From Halobacteriovorax sp. DA5 (GTDB lineage: Bacteria > Bdellovibrionota > Bacteriovoracia > Bacteriovoracales > Bacteriovoracaceae): a DNA stretch of 64,000 nucleotides. The position numbers and the translations under genes are program-made. Below, one piece after another: positions 51,651 to 61,332 of this stretch (positions are counted from its first letter, which is position 1; every line of letters starts with the position of its first letter). The stretch spans positions 434,001-498,000 of the forward strand of contig NZ_PPDJ01000001.1 in NCBI RefSeq assembly GCF_002903145.1. The letters are read 5' to 3'. The notes below the pieces were generated by a model, which was not told the DNA's origin, searched no databases, and saw only the letters and a list, made by a program, of their open reading frames with translations.

Positions 51651-53996
51651 TTAGCGATTTTCCAATCGATTTAAATCATAAAGACCAAATTCAATAAGAT
51701 TTGTTTCAAAGGCTATCTCATGAATTTTATCTAGTGTTGGCCAAAATCTTTTATCACTTCTTCTCACACCATACTTATCAAGAAGCCTGCTATGAGCTGC
51801 CTGTGAAGTAGTATTCTTAATTGCATTTACAAAATTCGGTAGTTGAGATTTTTTAAGTTTAAAAATAGTATTCGGATAACTCCCTACAGTTCCTTTTGTT
51901 ACAGTGAAGTTATCTTCTTCAGTAATTCTCTGACTTCCTTCTTTCAAGAGGTGAGAGATATTGTAGTGAGCATTGTTGTGAATTAACGTATATGTTTCAT
52001 TAGTATCCTCAATCAAGATAAAAGATACTTGTGAAAAGAGATTTACAGCAGTCTTCTTCATCTCTTCGTTATTCATTAAGCTTTTGAGATTATCATCTTT
52101 AACTTCAAACCTCTTATTTAAAGCAGGAGCTAGTCTATTTTTTAATAGTTCAAATAGTTCACTCTTTGCGTCTCTAGTCTTATATGAAATTGCGGGCTCT
52201 TTCTTTATCCAAGCATAGCGTCCTACGATATGTTCTTTAACTCTACCAGAAGCTCTTTCGTACCATAGTTCTCTTTCTTTCAATCTTTGTTTTGAAGGTA
52301 GTAATGTTAGAAAGTTGAATTCACCTTCAAGTCTTAAAAAATCCATGTAAAGTCTAGTGTTGAGTTGATGAGATAAATTCCCATATACATCAAAGCCAGC
52401 AACCAGGAGGTAGTGAATTCTTTCTAAGAGTGGATAATCAATGACCCAAGCTGTTTTTGGATTTTGACCAACAAGTCCTTTCAAAACTGTCGCACTATCA
52501 AAATGTCTAAAAATAGTTAATGCTGCATTCTGATTGTTTCCATCGCCATTCCAAATAGAATTTAGATTTAGGATAGAGGAGTTTTGATCGATAAATTCTG
52601 ACTTCTTTTTAAGATATTTTTCTTCTTCATTTTTATACTTGAACCATTGAACACCACCCACATTTGCAAACTGTGCAGGAAGACTCATGCGCTCTAGCTC
52701 ATTTGTAAGTGGAAAATTATTGCGGTTTTTATAAAGCTTAGGGTTTACAAAGAAAGTCCAAAAGTGATCCTGAATTACATTAAGGGCAATTTGACCGCGG
52801 CAAACAGGACCTTTTATAAAGTTAGAAATCGTGTATTGAGACTCTTTAAGAAGAAACTCATAACGTGATTCAACAGGTAAATCTTTAAAAGTTAAAAATG
52901 GGTTTGCTGCTTCTAGGGCTCGGTAGCTAGGAAGTTCTTTTACCTGATACTTTGGTGTTATAAATAATTTCTTATACCAATTCATTCTCTCTTTATCAAA
53001 GAGGTAAGGCATATGCGTTTTATCGACAATTGTCTCTTTCTGTTTCACTAGTCGATAGTAGACTCTCTTAACCTTTGGATCATCAAATGGCCTTCGAGAG
53101 GCAATGACTTTGATTGGTTTTCCAGTTGGTGTTTTAGATCTTACTAATTTATAAAAATTCGTTTCATTTTTTTCACTAAAATATAGATTTGCTAGGTAAA
53201 GGTGCTCATAAAGGTAGCGCGCCATAAGTTGATGTTTTTTACTTTTCTTGTTTAAGAAAAGTTCCCAATCTTTTATTTTTTTTAGTTCTTCCCTTGAAAG
53301 GGGAGCTTCTTTGTTGAAGTTTGAGCCTTGGGCTATCCAAGTTGTAATTAGCTCACTCTCTTTATTTGTTAGTGCAGGAAGTCCATATGGCATACCTCCA
53401 AAAGGAGAAGACTTCGCGTAGTTTTCAAATTCGTCTTCTTTTGGACAAAAACGATCATTTTCTAGGCTGAAGTCTAAGCTTGTCGGAAGAATCTTTGTCT
53501 CCGGAAGAGGCACAACCTCTTTTAACTTTATCATCTTTGCTATGACGTTTTTATTAAGATTTTTATGTGAAACTGAGAAAAAACCTTTATCTCTCCACTG
53601 CTTAGTTGAGTTTGCATCGATATAAAGTCGGCTTGGCGAAGCAACGATTAAGCGCTCTCCCATATAGACCTTATCTTTAGAGGCTCCTCTTTCAACGGCT
53701 TCTCGGGAAGTTAGTTTTAGTTGGCAAGGTGAATCGTAGCAACTGTGACAAACAACACAGCGATTATCAAATATTGGTTTAATATCTTTGTTGAAATCAA
53801 CTTTCTTCTTCCCATTCCAATGGTTTGCTTGTTGTTGGGAGAAGACAACACTATTATTTTCAATCTCTTTAATGGCCTTTTTAGTTGCCTCTTGGTGAAT
53901 TTCTTTATCCTTTGGGACAAGGAGATCTGTCTCGTTATTATTTGAACAACTAATAAGAAAAATGCTCACTAGAGCAAGTAAAGAGATCACCTTCAT
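51651..53996 (-). CDS. cti: Fatty acid cis/trans isomerase (Cti), lipoprotein c-type cytochrome
   Basis: A 781-residue exported haem enzyme. Lipobox LISC puts a lipidated Cys at 17. The haem c motif C80-VVC83-H84 is followed by CYDSPCQLKLTS, the Cti-typical segment, and GERLIVASPSRLYID. Cti converts cis-unsaturated membrane fatty acids to trans within intact phospholipids and stiffens the membrane under stress. In Pseudomonas and Vibrio it is periplasmic with a cleaved signal; a lipoprotein form here is an inference from the lipobox. The length is close to the usual ~770. Confidence 0.88.
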   Translation of the reverse strand: MKVISLLALVSIFLISCSNNNETDLLVPKDKEIHQEATKKAIKEIENNSVVFSQQQANHWNGKKKVDFNKDIKPIFDNRCVVCHSCYDSPCQLKLTSREAVERGASKDKVYMGERLIVASPSRLYIDANSTKQWRDKGFFSVSHKNLNKNVIAKMIKLKEVVPLPETKILPTSLDFSLENDRFCPKEDEFENYAKSSPFGGMPYGLPALTNKESELITTWIAQGSNFNKEAPLSREELKKIKDWELFLNKKSKKHQLMARYLYEHLYLANLYFSEKNETNFYKLVRSKTPTGKPIKVIASRRPFDDPKVKRVYYRLVKQKETIVDKTHMPYLFDKERMNWYKKLFITPKYQVKELPSYRALEAANPFLTFKDLPVESRYEFLLKESQYTISNFIKGPVCRGQIALNVIQDHFWTFFVNPKLYKNRNNFPLTNELERMSLPAQFANVGGVQWFKYKNEEEKYLKKKSEFIDQNSSILNLNSIWNGDGNNQNAALTIFRHFDSATVLKGLVGQNPKTAWVIDYPLLERIHYLLVAGFDVYGNLSHQLNTRLYMDFLRLEGEFNFLTLLPSKQRLKERELWYERASGRVKEHIVGRYAWIKKEPAISYKTRDAKSELFELLKNRLAPALNKRFEVKDDNLKSLMNNEEMKKTAVNLFSQVSFILIEDTNETYTLIHNNAHYNISHLLKEGSQRITEEDNFTVTKGTVGSYPNTIFKLKKSQLPNFVNAIKNTTSQAAHSRLLDKYGVRRSDKRFWPTLDKIHEIAFETNLIEFGLYDLNRLENR

Positions 53997-54046
53997 TTAA
54001 ACCATACCTAATTAAAATTATTTATGAAATGTTATAAAGATTGGCC

Positions 54047-54949
54047 TCAATTGTCATTTGATTTCGTTTTCTTTGGACGCGAAAGGTGAGTTCCTAGGTA
54101 AATACACGTTAAGAGAATTGCAGCTCCAATTATTTCAAGTGAAGAGAATGGCTCATTAAAAAGGAATATACTTAGAGTCTTAGCAATCACTGGTTGTAAT
54201 AAAATAATAAGTCCTGAAACAGAAAGTGGGGCACTTTTAAGGCCATAGCTAATTAATGACCAGCCAATGACCTGACAAAGAATAGCAAGCCCAAATACAG
54301 AAGGCAGATGCTCAAGAGCTAGGCTTTTGTGGCCGTGCTCAAATTGAGCGGTAATAAAGAGAATCGCTCCAGTCACAAGAGAAGAGTAGGTGATAATCTC
54401 TAGTGCAGTGATTTTCGTCTTAAATGTCATAAGGGACGTTTTCTTAATTGAAGTTGTATAAAGTGAGTAGCACAACCCTGTTGTCAGACCAAAGAGTACT
54501 CCCCAAAAGAATTCCTCTGACTGATAGAATTGAACTTGGCCTTTTAGAATGAGAAATACTCCAAAGAAAGCAAAGAGAAATACTAGTAGCTTTTTGAGTG
54601 TTATTTTTTCTTTATAAAGGATAAGGCCAAAAACAAGTAAGTAGAAAACTTGGGTATTGCCTAAAATTGTAGACATGCCAGCACCAATTAAGTGAACTGA
54701 TCGATGCCAAACAAATAAGTCCATAGCAAAGCAGAAACCTATGACGGCCGTCATAGTATAGAAGCGTTTGTCCTTGATATAATTTTTCTTAATAAGAAGT
54801 TGGTAAATAAGAAGAATTGAACCTGCAATTGAACAACGAAGAGCGCCAATCATGCTCGGAGAAAGGTCACCACTGAGATTTTTAACAAAAATAGGTGCTA
54901 ATCCGATGCATATTGTTCCTAAAATTAGGCTTATGACACTTGTGTTCAT
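54047..54949 (-). CDS. EamA/DMT-family exporter
   Basis: A 300-residue inner membrane protein with about ten helices in two EamA repeats (first: LILGTICIGLAPIFVKNL ... ; second: FGLTTGLCYSLYTTSIKK to GAAILLTCIYLG). Members export amino acids or metabolites; the substrate here is unknown. It is 50 nt upstream of cti on the same strand and separated from cytochrome c by a divergent promoter region. Confidence 0.9.
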   Translation of the reverse strand: MNTSVISLILGTICIGLAPIFVKNLSGDLSPSMIGALRCSIAGSILLIYQLLIKKNYIKDKRFYTMTAVIGFCFAMDLFVWHRSVHLIGAGMSTILGNTQVFYLLVFGLILYKEKITLKKLLVFLFAFFGVFLILKGQVQFYQSEEFFWGVLFGLTTGLCYSLYTTSIKKTSLMTFKTKITALEIITYSSLVTGAILFITAQFEHGHKSLALEHLPSVFGLAILCQVIGWSLISYGLKSAPLSVSGLIILLQPVIAKTLSIFLFNEPFSSLEIIGAAILLTCIYLGTHLSRPKKTKSNDN

Positions 54950-55116
54950 TTTTACTCTCTTTTAAGTTTCTTTTGAGTTTCTTTAACTTGCCACTGTGTG
55001 CAAGAGAGTATAGCTCAACAAATGGCCCCAAGGGTATATTTTCTTTTAAATTTACTGACGATTTGACGATAATTGCATAAAGTATAGCTACGCTATAAAT
55101 ATAAAGGAGATATATT

Positions 55117-55482
55117 GTGAATTTATTCAAAATCACTGTTGTTGCCGCTCTACTAAGTGTAAGTGCTTACGCTGGAGATGCTGCTAAAGGTAAAGCAATT
55201 TACAAGAAAGTTAACTGTGCTCTTTGCCACAATGCTGATGGTATGGGGAAAGCTGCAGATGTTAGTAAAATTGCAATTGTTAAAGGTCCAAGAATTGCTG
55301 GTCTAGATGCTGCTTACGTTGCTGAGCAAGTTACTGCGATTCAATCAAAGAAGAGAAAAACTAAGAATACTTCTATGATGTGGACAAAGGTTCGTGGTCT
55401 TTCAGCTCAAGACATTAAAGATGTTGCGGCCTACGTAACGACTATGTCAAAAGATAAGTACAAAGGTATGAATCAAAAATAA
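55117..55482 (+). CDS. Periplasmic class I cytochrome c
   Basis: A 121-residue protein with signal peptide MNLFKITVVAALLSVSAYA (cleavage before GDAAKG). Haem is attached at C34-AL-C37-H38; the sixth ligand is Met87 or Met88 (NTSMMW). It is a small electron carrier, similar to the c553/c4-like monohaem proteins, and may feed a terminal oxidase. The start is GTG 55117, after AAAGGAGA. A strong terminator follows. Confidence 0.9.
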   Translation: MNLFKITVVAALLSVSAYAGDAAKGKAIYKKVNCALCHNADGMGKAADVSKIAIVKGPRIAGLDAAYVAEQVTAIQSKKRKTKNTSMMWTKVRGLSAQDIKDVAAYVTTMSKDKYKGMNQK

Positions 55483-55491
55483 GACAAATAG

Positions 55492-55519
55492 AAAGGGCCT
55501 CTTATGAGGCCCTTTTTTT
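55492..55519. terminator. Bidirectional intrinsic terminator
   Basis: AAAGGGCCTC (55492-55501) and GAGGCCCTTT (55506-55515) form a 10-bp stem with a TTAT loop, followed by further T residues. It is shared with the convergent gene at 55521-56111. Confidence 0.87.
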
Positions 55520-55520
55520 A

Positions 55521-56111
55521 TTATTTAATTTCAAAAAACACTCTAAAACCACCGTAATTCTGATCGTAAATTCCATTGAAGTCATTACCTGAAACTTCAA
55601 TTAACCTTTTTAAACTGAAGTCTAGGCTAGTGATAACCTTTTCTCCATTTAAGTATTTCTCATACTTCTCTTTCGTTAAGAGGTCTTTAACGTTAAAGCT
55701 CGCAGTAATTTTAGAAAGGTCTTGGTTATCTATGATATCAACTTGTGAAAGTTTCTTATAAATACCATCTTGATAGAAAAGAATATTAGCACTCTTTGTT
55801 CTTACTTCCATTTCGATATTGCGAAATGTTTTATAAGTGAATAGATCAAAGATGTTCTTTTCTTTAAAGGCAAAGCTTTTATCTGTTTGACTACATTGGA
55901 GCATTTGAATGTTCAATGTCAGTTCAATATTATCTCCAATTTGCTTGGAACTATAATTTTTAACTTTATATGCTTGAAGCTTATTTCGATAGAGGTCCTT
56001 CTTCTCATTACAATTTGCCCTTGCACCGTCAGATACTTTAACGACACCCTGTGATGGCATAGCTTGGCAAATTCCTGAACATAGAACTGAGGTAAGGATT
56101 ATTGATCTCAT
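55521..56111 (-). CDS. Exported orphan protein, 196 aa
   Basis: ATG 56111 starts a signal peptide (MRSIILTSVLCSGICQA); the frame opens at 56150. The mature part looks beta-rich with cysteines at ANCNE and LQCSQ that could pair. I recognise no family. A periplasmic location is inferred. Confidence 0.6.
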   Translation of the reverse strand: MRSIILTSVLCSGICQAMPSQGVVKVSDGARANCNEKKDLYRNKLQAYKVKNYSSKQIGDNIELTLNIQMLQCSQTDKSFAFKEKNIFDLFTYKTFRNIEMEVRTKSANILFYQDGIYKKLSQVDIIDNQDLSKITASFNVKDLLTKEKYEKYLNGEKVITSLDFSLKRLIEVSGNDFNGIYDQNYGGFRVFFEIK

Positions 56112-56220
56112 CTTTAATTCTCGCTTGTTGCTAAATAAAATAATGAACATTTATAGCACTTTTAAGGATGAGTTTGTTCAAGATGGGAAGATTTACAGGA
56201 GATGTCTTAAGTTTAGACGT

Positions 56221-56251
56221 AAAAAAGGCCTCTAATTAAGAGGCCTTTTTT
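56221..56251 (-). terminator. Intrinsic terminator of the RND operon
   Basis: A near-perfect 13-bp stem (56221-56233 with 56239-56251) has loop AATTA and a T-run on the minus-strand exit side, 5 nt after the RND stop codon. Confidence 0.85.
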
Positions 56252-56255
56252 CAAA

Positions 56256-59200
56256 TTATGCATTTGATTTCAATAGCTTAGAGAGCCATTCTTTCACTCG
56301 ATATAGCACTAAGTGAATCGTTGGAACGAGTGTGTATGTAAAGAAGATTGAACCTAGCATACCACCAATCAAAACTGCACCCATGGCCGACTTCATTTTG
56401 TCGATCATAAAGAGCTGTGGCATTGTACCAGCGATAATGGCAATAGAAGTCATTAGAATAGGCTTCAGTTTTTCCTCGGCCCCTAACCATAATGCTTCCT
56501 TAATCTCAACACCTTCATCAAGCTTTTGCTGAGTATATTCAATCATAAGAATGGCGTTGTTAACGGCAAGTCCTACAACCATTACAATGGCCATCATGGA
56601 ACCAATATTAATCGTCTGCTCCGTGTAGAACATCATTAAAAAAGATCCTAGGAAAGATGTTAGAATCGCTGAACCAATTGACACTGGGAATACAAATGAG
56701 TTTAGGATCGCAACAAGTAGCATATAAGTTAAGATTACTGCTAGCATGAAGGCTTTTCCCATCTCTTGTTGAGATTCTTTCTGACTTTCTGCCTGGCCTG
56801 CAAACATGAACTTAGTCCCTTGTGGTAGCTCTGCCTTACTGAATTGCTGGCCCAGATCTCCCATGATGGCACCAACAACACCTTTTACAACAAAGGCTTT
56901 GATCTGAATGATTCTTTCTTTGTCACGTCTTTTAAGTGGCGAAGATGCTTCGACAACTTGAACCTTACCAAGGCTTGAGATTGGGATAAGTCCATCCTTT
57001 CCATGAATTAGAAATTTATCAAAGTCAGAGATATTTCTTTTAAATTCTGGCGCAAGAGTTACATTTATATCGTATTCTTCACCACCTTCTTTATAAACGG
57101 CATCATCATTACCATTTACAAGTGCACGGATTGTACCCCCAAGACGCGAGCTTGATAGGTTTTGACGAATTACTTTTTGAGGTTCAGAAATAAACTGAAT
57201 CTCCATTTTTGGAATTCGGTAAGAGCTTTCAATTGAACTAAAGTATCCTGAGTCCTTCATGATCTTTTGCATTTTTTCTGATGCAATAATCATATTATCG
57301 AAATTATCTCCTGTGACGTTTATTGTAATATCACCATCATTACTAGCGTTTCGACTACCACCTGTTAGAGTAATTTCTGCTTCAGGAATATTAGATACCT
57401 TTGGAAGTAGATCATCCATGATTTCTTTATAGTCTCTTTTTCTCTTTGTTGCTGAAGTTAAGTTGACGGTAATACGTGATCTTTCTTCACCGTCATAACC
57501 AATATCTGAAAGAGTTGAAACAACCTCTGGGTACTTTCTTATAATCTCATCAACCTGTTGAGTGATCTGAGCTGTTTTTTCAATTGGTGAACCATCTGGC
57601 ATAAGAATAAATGCCTTAAATTCATCACGGTCAGACTTTGGAAGGAACTCATTACCAACACGTTTTGCCGGATAAACAATTGTAAAGAAAAGCGCCATTA
57701 GGACAATAATTGAAGTAATAGGCCAATTCATAAATTTATCAAAGAACCAACGGTACTGTTTTGTTGCCCAAGCAAGTAAGCGATCGACAAGACCTGCGAG
57801 CTTAGGGAAAGGTCCTTTTAAAGTATCAGGGTCTTTTAGAAGTAAGGCACAAAGCATTGGTGTTAACGTAACAGATGCTAGGATCGAGAAGATCGTTGCA
57901 AATACAACAGTCATACCAAATTGAAGCATGAACTTACCAACGACACCACCCATGAAGGCCAGTGGAGTAAATACAACTAGGTTTGTTCCTGAAGAGGCCA
58001 TTACTGCAAGTAATACTTCTTTCGTCCCATCAATGGCTGCCGACTGAGAGTCTTTTCCCATTTTTAGATGCTTGTAAACGTTTTCGATAATGATAAGAGC
58101 GTTTGCAATGAGGGTACCTAGACATGTACCGAATGCAAGAAGTGTCATAACGTTAATTGAAAACGATGACATATCCATAAGGAAAAGTGTTGAGATAATT
58201 GAAGTCGGAATTACGATACTTGCAATAAGGGCACCACGCCAGTCTCCCAGGAATGTTAAAAGAATCGCAATTGTTAAACCAATACCAATGAAGATCGAGT
58301 TAATTGTACCTTTTGTATCATCTAGTGTAATTCGAGTTGTATCAACGACTAGTTCAAGTTGCATCCCATCAGGTAGCTCACTTTGTACTTTCTCAAGAGA
58401 GCTTTTTAAGTTCTCAACGATCTTAATAGCATCACCATCAGAAAGCTTTAGTACTGATAGACCGACTACTTCCTTTTCATTGAAGCGTGCCATCGTTTCA
58501 ACTTCTTTAAAGCTATCTGAAACATTTCCAATTTCTTGAAGCTTAAAAACTTGTCCCTCTCGGGAAACAACTTCTAGATTTCTGATCTCGTCAACGTTGG
58601 CAAACTCCCCAACGAAGCGAACACTAATCTTAGAGTCTGTCGTATTTATTGATCCACCTGGGATATTTAGGTTTTTTCTAGAGATGGCCGCAAGAACATC
58701 CTCAATTGACAGATAATTTTGAATAAGAAGGTTATTATCTAACTCAATATTGATCTCTCTTTCTCGTCCACCAAAAATGTCAACAGAGGCAACACCATTG
58801 ATAGATGATAGGCGAGACTTAAGTTTTTTATCAGCATACTCATATACTTGAGTCAGGTCATGCTTTGTACTTGAAAGAGCAAGAGTTGCAATTGGCTGAA
58901 TTAATGGGTCAAACTTTGCAATGATTGGACGATCTGCTCCATCTGGAAAATCGTTTAAGATTGCTTCAACCTTATCTTTTACTTCAATTGATTTGATATT
59001 AGCGTCTGCTTCAATATCAAACTCAATGATAACAATACCAAAACTGTCACGTGCATCTGATTTGATTTTCTTAATTTGAGAGACTTCTGAAATTTCGTCC
59101 TCAATCTTCTTTAAGATTTGTGATTCGATTTCTTCAGGTGATGCACCAGCATAGACCGTCTGTACTGTAATAAGTGGAAGCTCAACCTTAGGTGTCGGTT

Positions 59201-59297
59201 CAATAATTAAGTTACCAATTGAAACCAGTCCCATTACCATAAAGATGGCAATAAAGATGATTGTTGTGGCAGGGCGTTTAACAAATATTTCGATCAT
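56256..59297 (-). CDS. RND-family efflux transporter with altered proton-relay residues
   Basis: A 1013-residue HAE1-type RND pump with the typical start (MIEIFVKRPATTIIFIAIFMVMG) and two porter loops. TM4 reads GTLIANALIIIENV where AcrB-type pumps have GLLVDDAIVVVEN: D407/D408 are replaced by A398/N399. TM10 reads GLAVNNAILMIEY where K940 is usual: N913. Thus the Asp-Lys network that couples proton flow seems absent. Otherwise the length and fold are normal. It is the last gene of marR-tolC-mfp-rnd and lies 11 nt after the adaptor. It may use another coupling mode; it is also possible that it is a lipid or protein-like exporter. Confidence 0.88.
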   Translation of the reverse strand: MIEIFVKRPATTIIFIAIFMVMGLVSIGNLIIEPTPKVELPLITVQTVYAGASPEEIESQILKKIEDEISEVSQIKKIKSDARDSFGIVIIEFDIEADANIKSIEVKDKVEAILNDFPDGADRPIIAKFDPLIQPIATLALSSTKHDLTQVYEYADKKLKSRLSSINGVASVDIFGGREREINIELDNNLLIQNYLSIEDVLAAISRKNLNIPGGSINTTDSKISVRFVGEFANVDEIRNLEVVSREGQVFKLQEIGNVSDSFKEVETMARFNEKEVVGLSVLKLSDGDAIKIVENLKSSLEKVQSELPDGMQLELVVDTTRITLDDTKGTINSIFIGIGLTIAILLTFLGDWRGALIASIVIPTSIISTLFLMDMSSFSINVMTLLAFGTCLGTLIANALIIIENVYKHLKMGKDSQSAAIDGTKEVLLAVMASSGTNLVVFTPLAFMGGVVGKFMLQFGMTVVFATIFSILASVTLTPMLCALLLKDPDTLKGPFPKLAGLVDRLLAWATKQYRWFFDKFMNWPITSIIVLMALFFTIVYPAKRVGNEFLPKSDRDEFKAFILMPDGSPIEKTAQITQQVDEIIRKYPEVVSTLSDIGYDGEERSRITVNLTSATKRKRDYKEIMDDLLPKVSNIPEAEITLTGGSRNASNDGDITINVTGDNFDNMIIASEKMQKIMKDSGYFSSIESSYRIPKMEIQFISEPQKVIRQNLSSSRLGGTIRALVNGNDDAVYKEGGEEYDINVTLAPEFKRNISDFDKFLIHGKDGLIPISSLGKVQVVEASSPLKRRDKERIIQIKAFVVKGVVGAIMGDLGQQFSKAELPQGTKFMFAGQAESQKESQQEMGKAFMLAVILTYMLLVAILNSFVFPVSIGSAILTSFLGSFLMMFYTEQTINIGSMMAIVMVVGLAVNNAILMIEYTQQKLDEGVEIKEALWLGAEEKLKPILMTSIAIIAGTMPQLFMIDKMKSAMGAVLIGGMLGSIFFTYTLVPTIHLVLYRVKEWLSKLLKSNA

Positions 59298-59308
59298 CTT
59301 CTAACTCC

Positions 59309-59977
59309 TTAATCCTGATCCACTAGTGCTTTGATGATATTTACTTTTTCGCCATCATTAAGATAACGTTGATCACTTAGCACAATAGTGTCTCCTTCAG
59401 TTAGTCCGCTTTTCACAACATAGAAGTCTTCGTTACTATCACTTACTTCAATATTGCGTTTTGTAACGATATTCTTATCATTAACGATGAATACGTTATG
59501 CGAACCACCTCTTTCTGAAACAGCTTCTCTTTTAATCGTTAAAGCATTTTCTAATTTGTGTGTTTCGATATTCATAATATAGAGATTTGTTGGAATCTTT
59601 TTATTTGCAAAAGATACAACGATTTTATGCAGGCCCGAAAGATAATCAGCTTTGGCATCAACCGAAACTACATTTCCGTATACTTTCTTATCTTTTACGC
59701 GAATACTAACAAGTGCTCCTGGCTTTATTAGATTTGCCACTTTTGGTGCAACTGATGCATGAATTCTTGGACCAATATTACTACCTGTTACAATGACAAA
59801 GTTTGAGAAGGCCCTTCTCGTAACCTTTGTTGTATTAACTGGAGTTCCTGAAACAGCACGAATTGTATACATAGTCGCAGTTTCTTTACCTTTCTTTCTT
59901 TGTAGGTCTAAATCTTTAACAAATAAGCTACCTGCGTAAACAAGACCAACTATTAAAACGAAGATTATTTGCTTCAT
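59309..59977 (-). CDS. Very short RND periplasmic adaptor (membrane fusion protein)
   Basis: A 222-residue protein with an N-terminal anchor (residues 3-20). It contains recognisable beta-barrel and proximal parts (KPGALVSIRVKDKKVYGNVVSVDAKAD, LKSGL-like VVKSGLTEGDTIVLSDQRYLNDGEKV). Typical adaptors have 350-400 residues with a lipoyl domain and an alpha-hairpin that reaches the TolC partner. Here TGSNIGPRIHASVAPKVANL leads directly into the barrel, so both appear to be missing. It is 2 nt from tolC and 11 nt from the pump. No frameshift is evident. Confidence 0.75.
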   Translation of the reverse strand: MKQIIFVLIVGLVYAGSLFVKDLDLQRKKGKETATMYTIRAVSGTPVNTTKVTRRAFSNFVIVTGSNIGPRIHASVAPKVANLIKPGALVSIRVKDKKVYGNVVSVDAKADYLSGLHKIVVSFANKKIPTNLYIMNIETHKLENALTIKREAVSERGGSHNVFIVNDKNIVTKRNIEVSDSNEDFYVVKSGLTEGDTIVLSDQRYLNDGEKVNIIKALVDQD

Positions 59978-59979
59978 AA

Positions 59980-61275
59980 TTATTTATCTCCCTTTCCTGT
60001 AGTCGTAAGAAGTCGATCCATCTCAGCACGAGTTACCTTTAGTTGTAATTTCGTTTGAGCAAGATTTAGACGGTGTTGAGTTAGTTGAATTTCACTATCA
60101 TTGAGCTGAAGTTGTGATACTCCACCAGACTTAAAAGAGCTAAGAGCTACTTTATAAGATGAAGAGGCCAGTTTTACAGCTTCAGCTTCCGCATCAAATC
60201 TTTCTTGAAGGCCATCGTAGTCTTGTTCAAGTTTTAAGTATTGAGTTCTAATTTCTCTTCTTAGTTGATTAAACTTCAAGCGCGCGATATTCGCATCACT
60301 TCTTTTTATAGCTACTTCTGAGTTCTTACTTCCTCCAAGATCCCAGTCAAACGTAAACTGTAAACCAAATGAAATATCATTTTGGTTATGTGAGATATCT
60401 CCTGAGAATGGTTTATCAACTCGATAAGTAAGAGGAGAGTAGGCAACAAATAATCCAAGGTCGGGAAGACGTTGGCTCTTGGCAAGCTCAACAGAGAAGT
60501 CTGATAGTTGAATGCTTTCTTTAAGAATCTTTACATCAACTGTTTCATCAAGCTTTTGTAAGTTTGAGGGTATCGTTGCAATTTTATCTTTAGCATTAAA
60601 GTTATCAGCAACTACCTTTACGTCATCTTCTGGCTGTAGGGCCAGAAAGTTTTTGATGTCTAAGATTGCATTTTTAAGGTTTTTCTTTGCAATAATCCAA
60701 TTTGGTTTTCTACTGGCAAGGTCAGCTTGCATTTTGATATTATCATTTCGTGAGATACGTCCGTAAGAAACACGTTCTTCAAGCGCATTTTTATTTTTAA
60801 CAGCATTTTTATATGAGTCTTCAGTTATTCGTACAAGCTCTTGGTTGAATAAAACTCTGTAGTATAATTGTCTTGCAGCATTCTCAACTTCAGCCTTTGT
60901 TACAACTGTTCTCAACTTTCCGATCTTATTTGCAGATTCTGCAATATCGACACCACTAGAGATCTTTCCAAAAGTGTATAAAGGTTGTGTGAGCTGAACT
61001 CTTGCATTGTGATTCCAATCATAACCGTGAGGCATGATATTACCTTTACCATCATTTTTCGTTAAGCCTGCAGATATTGAAAGGACTGGAAATAGATTAG
61101 ATGTTGCACTACTTAGTGTTTCCTTGGCCTGTTCTAATTCTTGTCTTGCAATACCAACATTTTCATTTCTTTTGACTGCAAGTTCAACTACTGATTGTTC
61201 GTTTAAACTGTATTGAGCAGCGCTTACGCTACTAGCAAGTCCAAACAAGACAATATAAGTCTTGATCCTTCTCAT
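59980..61275 (-). CDS. TolC-type outer-membrane factor of the RND operon
   Basis: A 431-residue protein with signal MRRIKTYIVLFGLASSVSA. It has two repeats of long helices (KRNENVGIARQELEQAKETL ... and FKSGGVSQLQLNDSEIQLTQHRLNLAQTKLQLK, the classical OEP ending). It forms the outer-membrane exit duct for the RND pump. It lies 57 nt downstream of marR. Confidence 0.88.
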   Translation of the reverse strand: MRRIKTYIVLFGLASSVSAAQYSLNEQSVVELAVKRNENVGIARQELEQAKETLSSATSNLFPVLSISAGLTKNDGKGNIMPHGYDWNHNARVQLTQPLYTFGKISSGVDIAESANKIGKLRTVVTKAEVENAARQLYYRVLFNQELVRITEDSYKNAVKNKNALEERVSYGRISRNDNIKMQADLASRKPNWIIAKKNLKNAILDIKNFLALQPEDDVKVVADNFNAKDKIATIPSNLQKLDETVDVKILKESIQLSDFSVELAKSQRLPDLGLFVAYSPLTYRVDKPFSGDISHNQNDISFGLQFTFDWDLGGSKNSEVAIKRSDANIARLKFNQLRREIRTQYLKLEQDYDGLQERFDAEAEAVKLASSSYKVALSSFKSGGVSQLQLNDSEIQLTQHRLNLAQTKLQLKVTRAEMDRLLTTTGKGDK

Positions 61276-61332
61276 GAGTGTGGTTCTCCTGTATATTCTG
61301 TCTCTTTAGATTCTCTTTAAGATTTTTTTATT

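Noticed and set aside
54882-55136. 84-residue minus-strand frame before the cytochrome gene
   Set aside because: Overlaps the start of the DMT gene and the cytochrome start, with no ribosome site or recognisable protein.
58090-58539. 149-residue plus-strand frame inside the RND gene
   Set aside because: Shadow of the pump's conserved transmembrane coding; low-complexity Ser/Ile-rich translation and no family resemblance.
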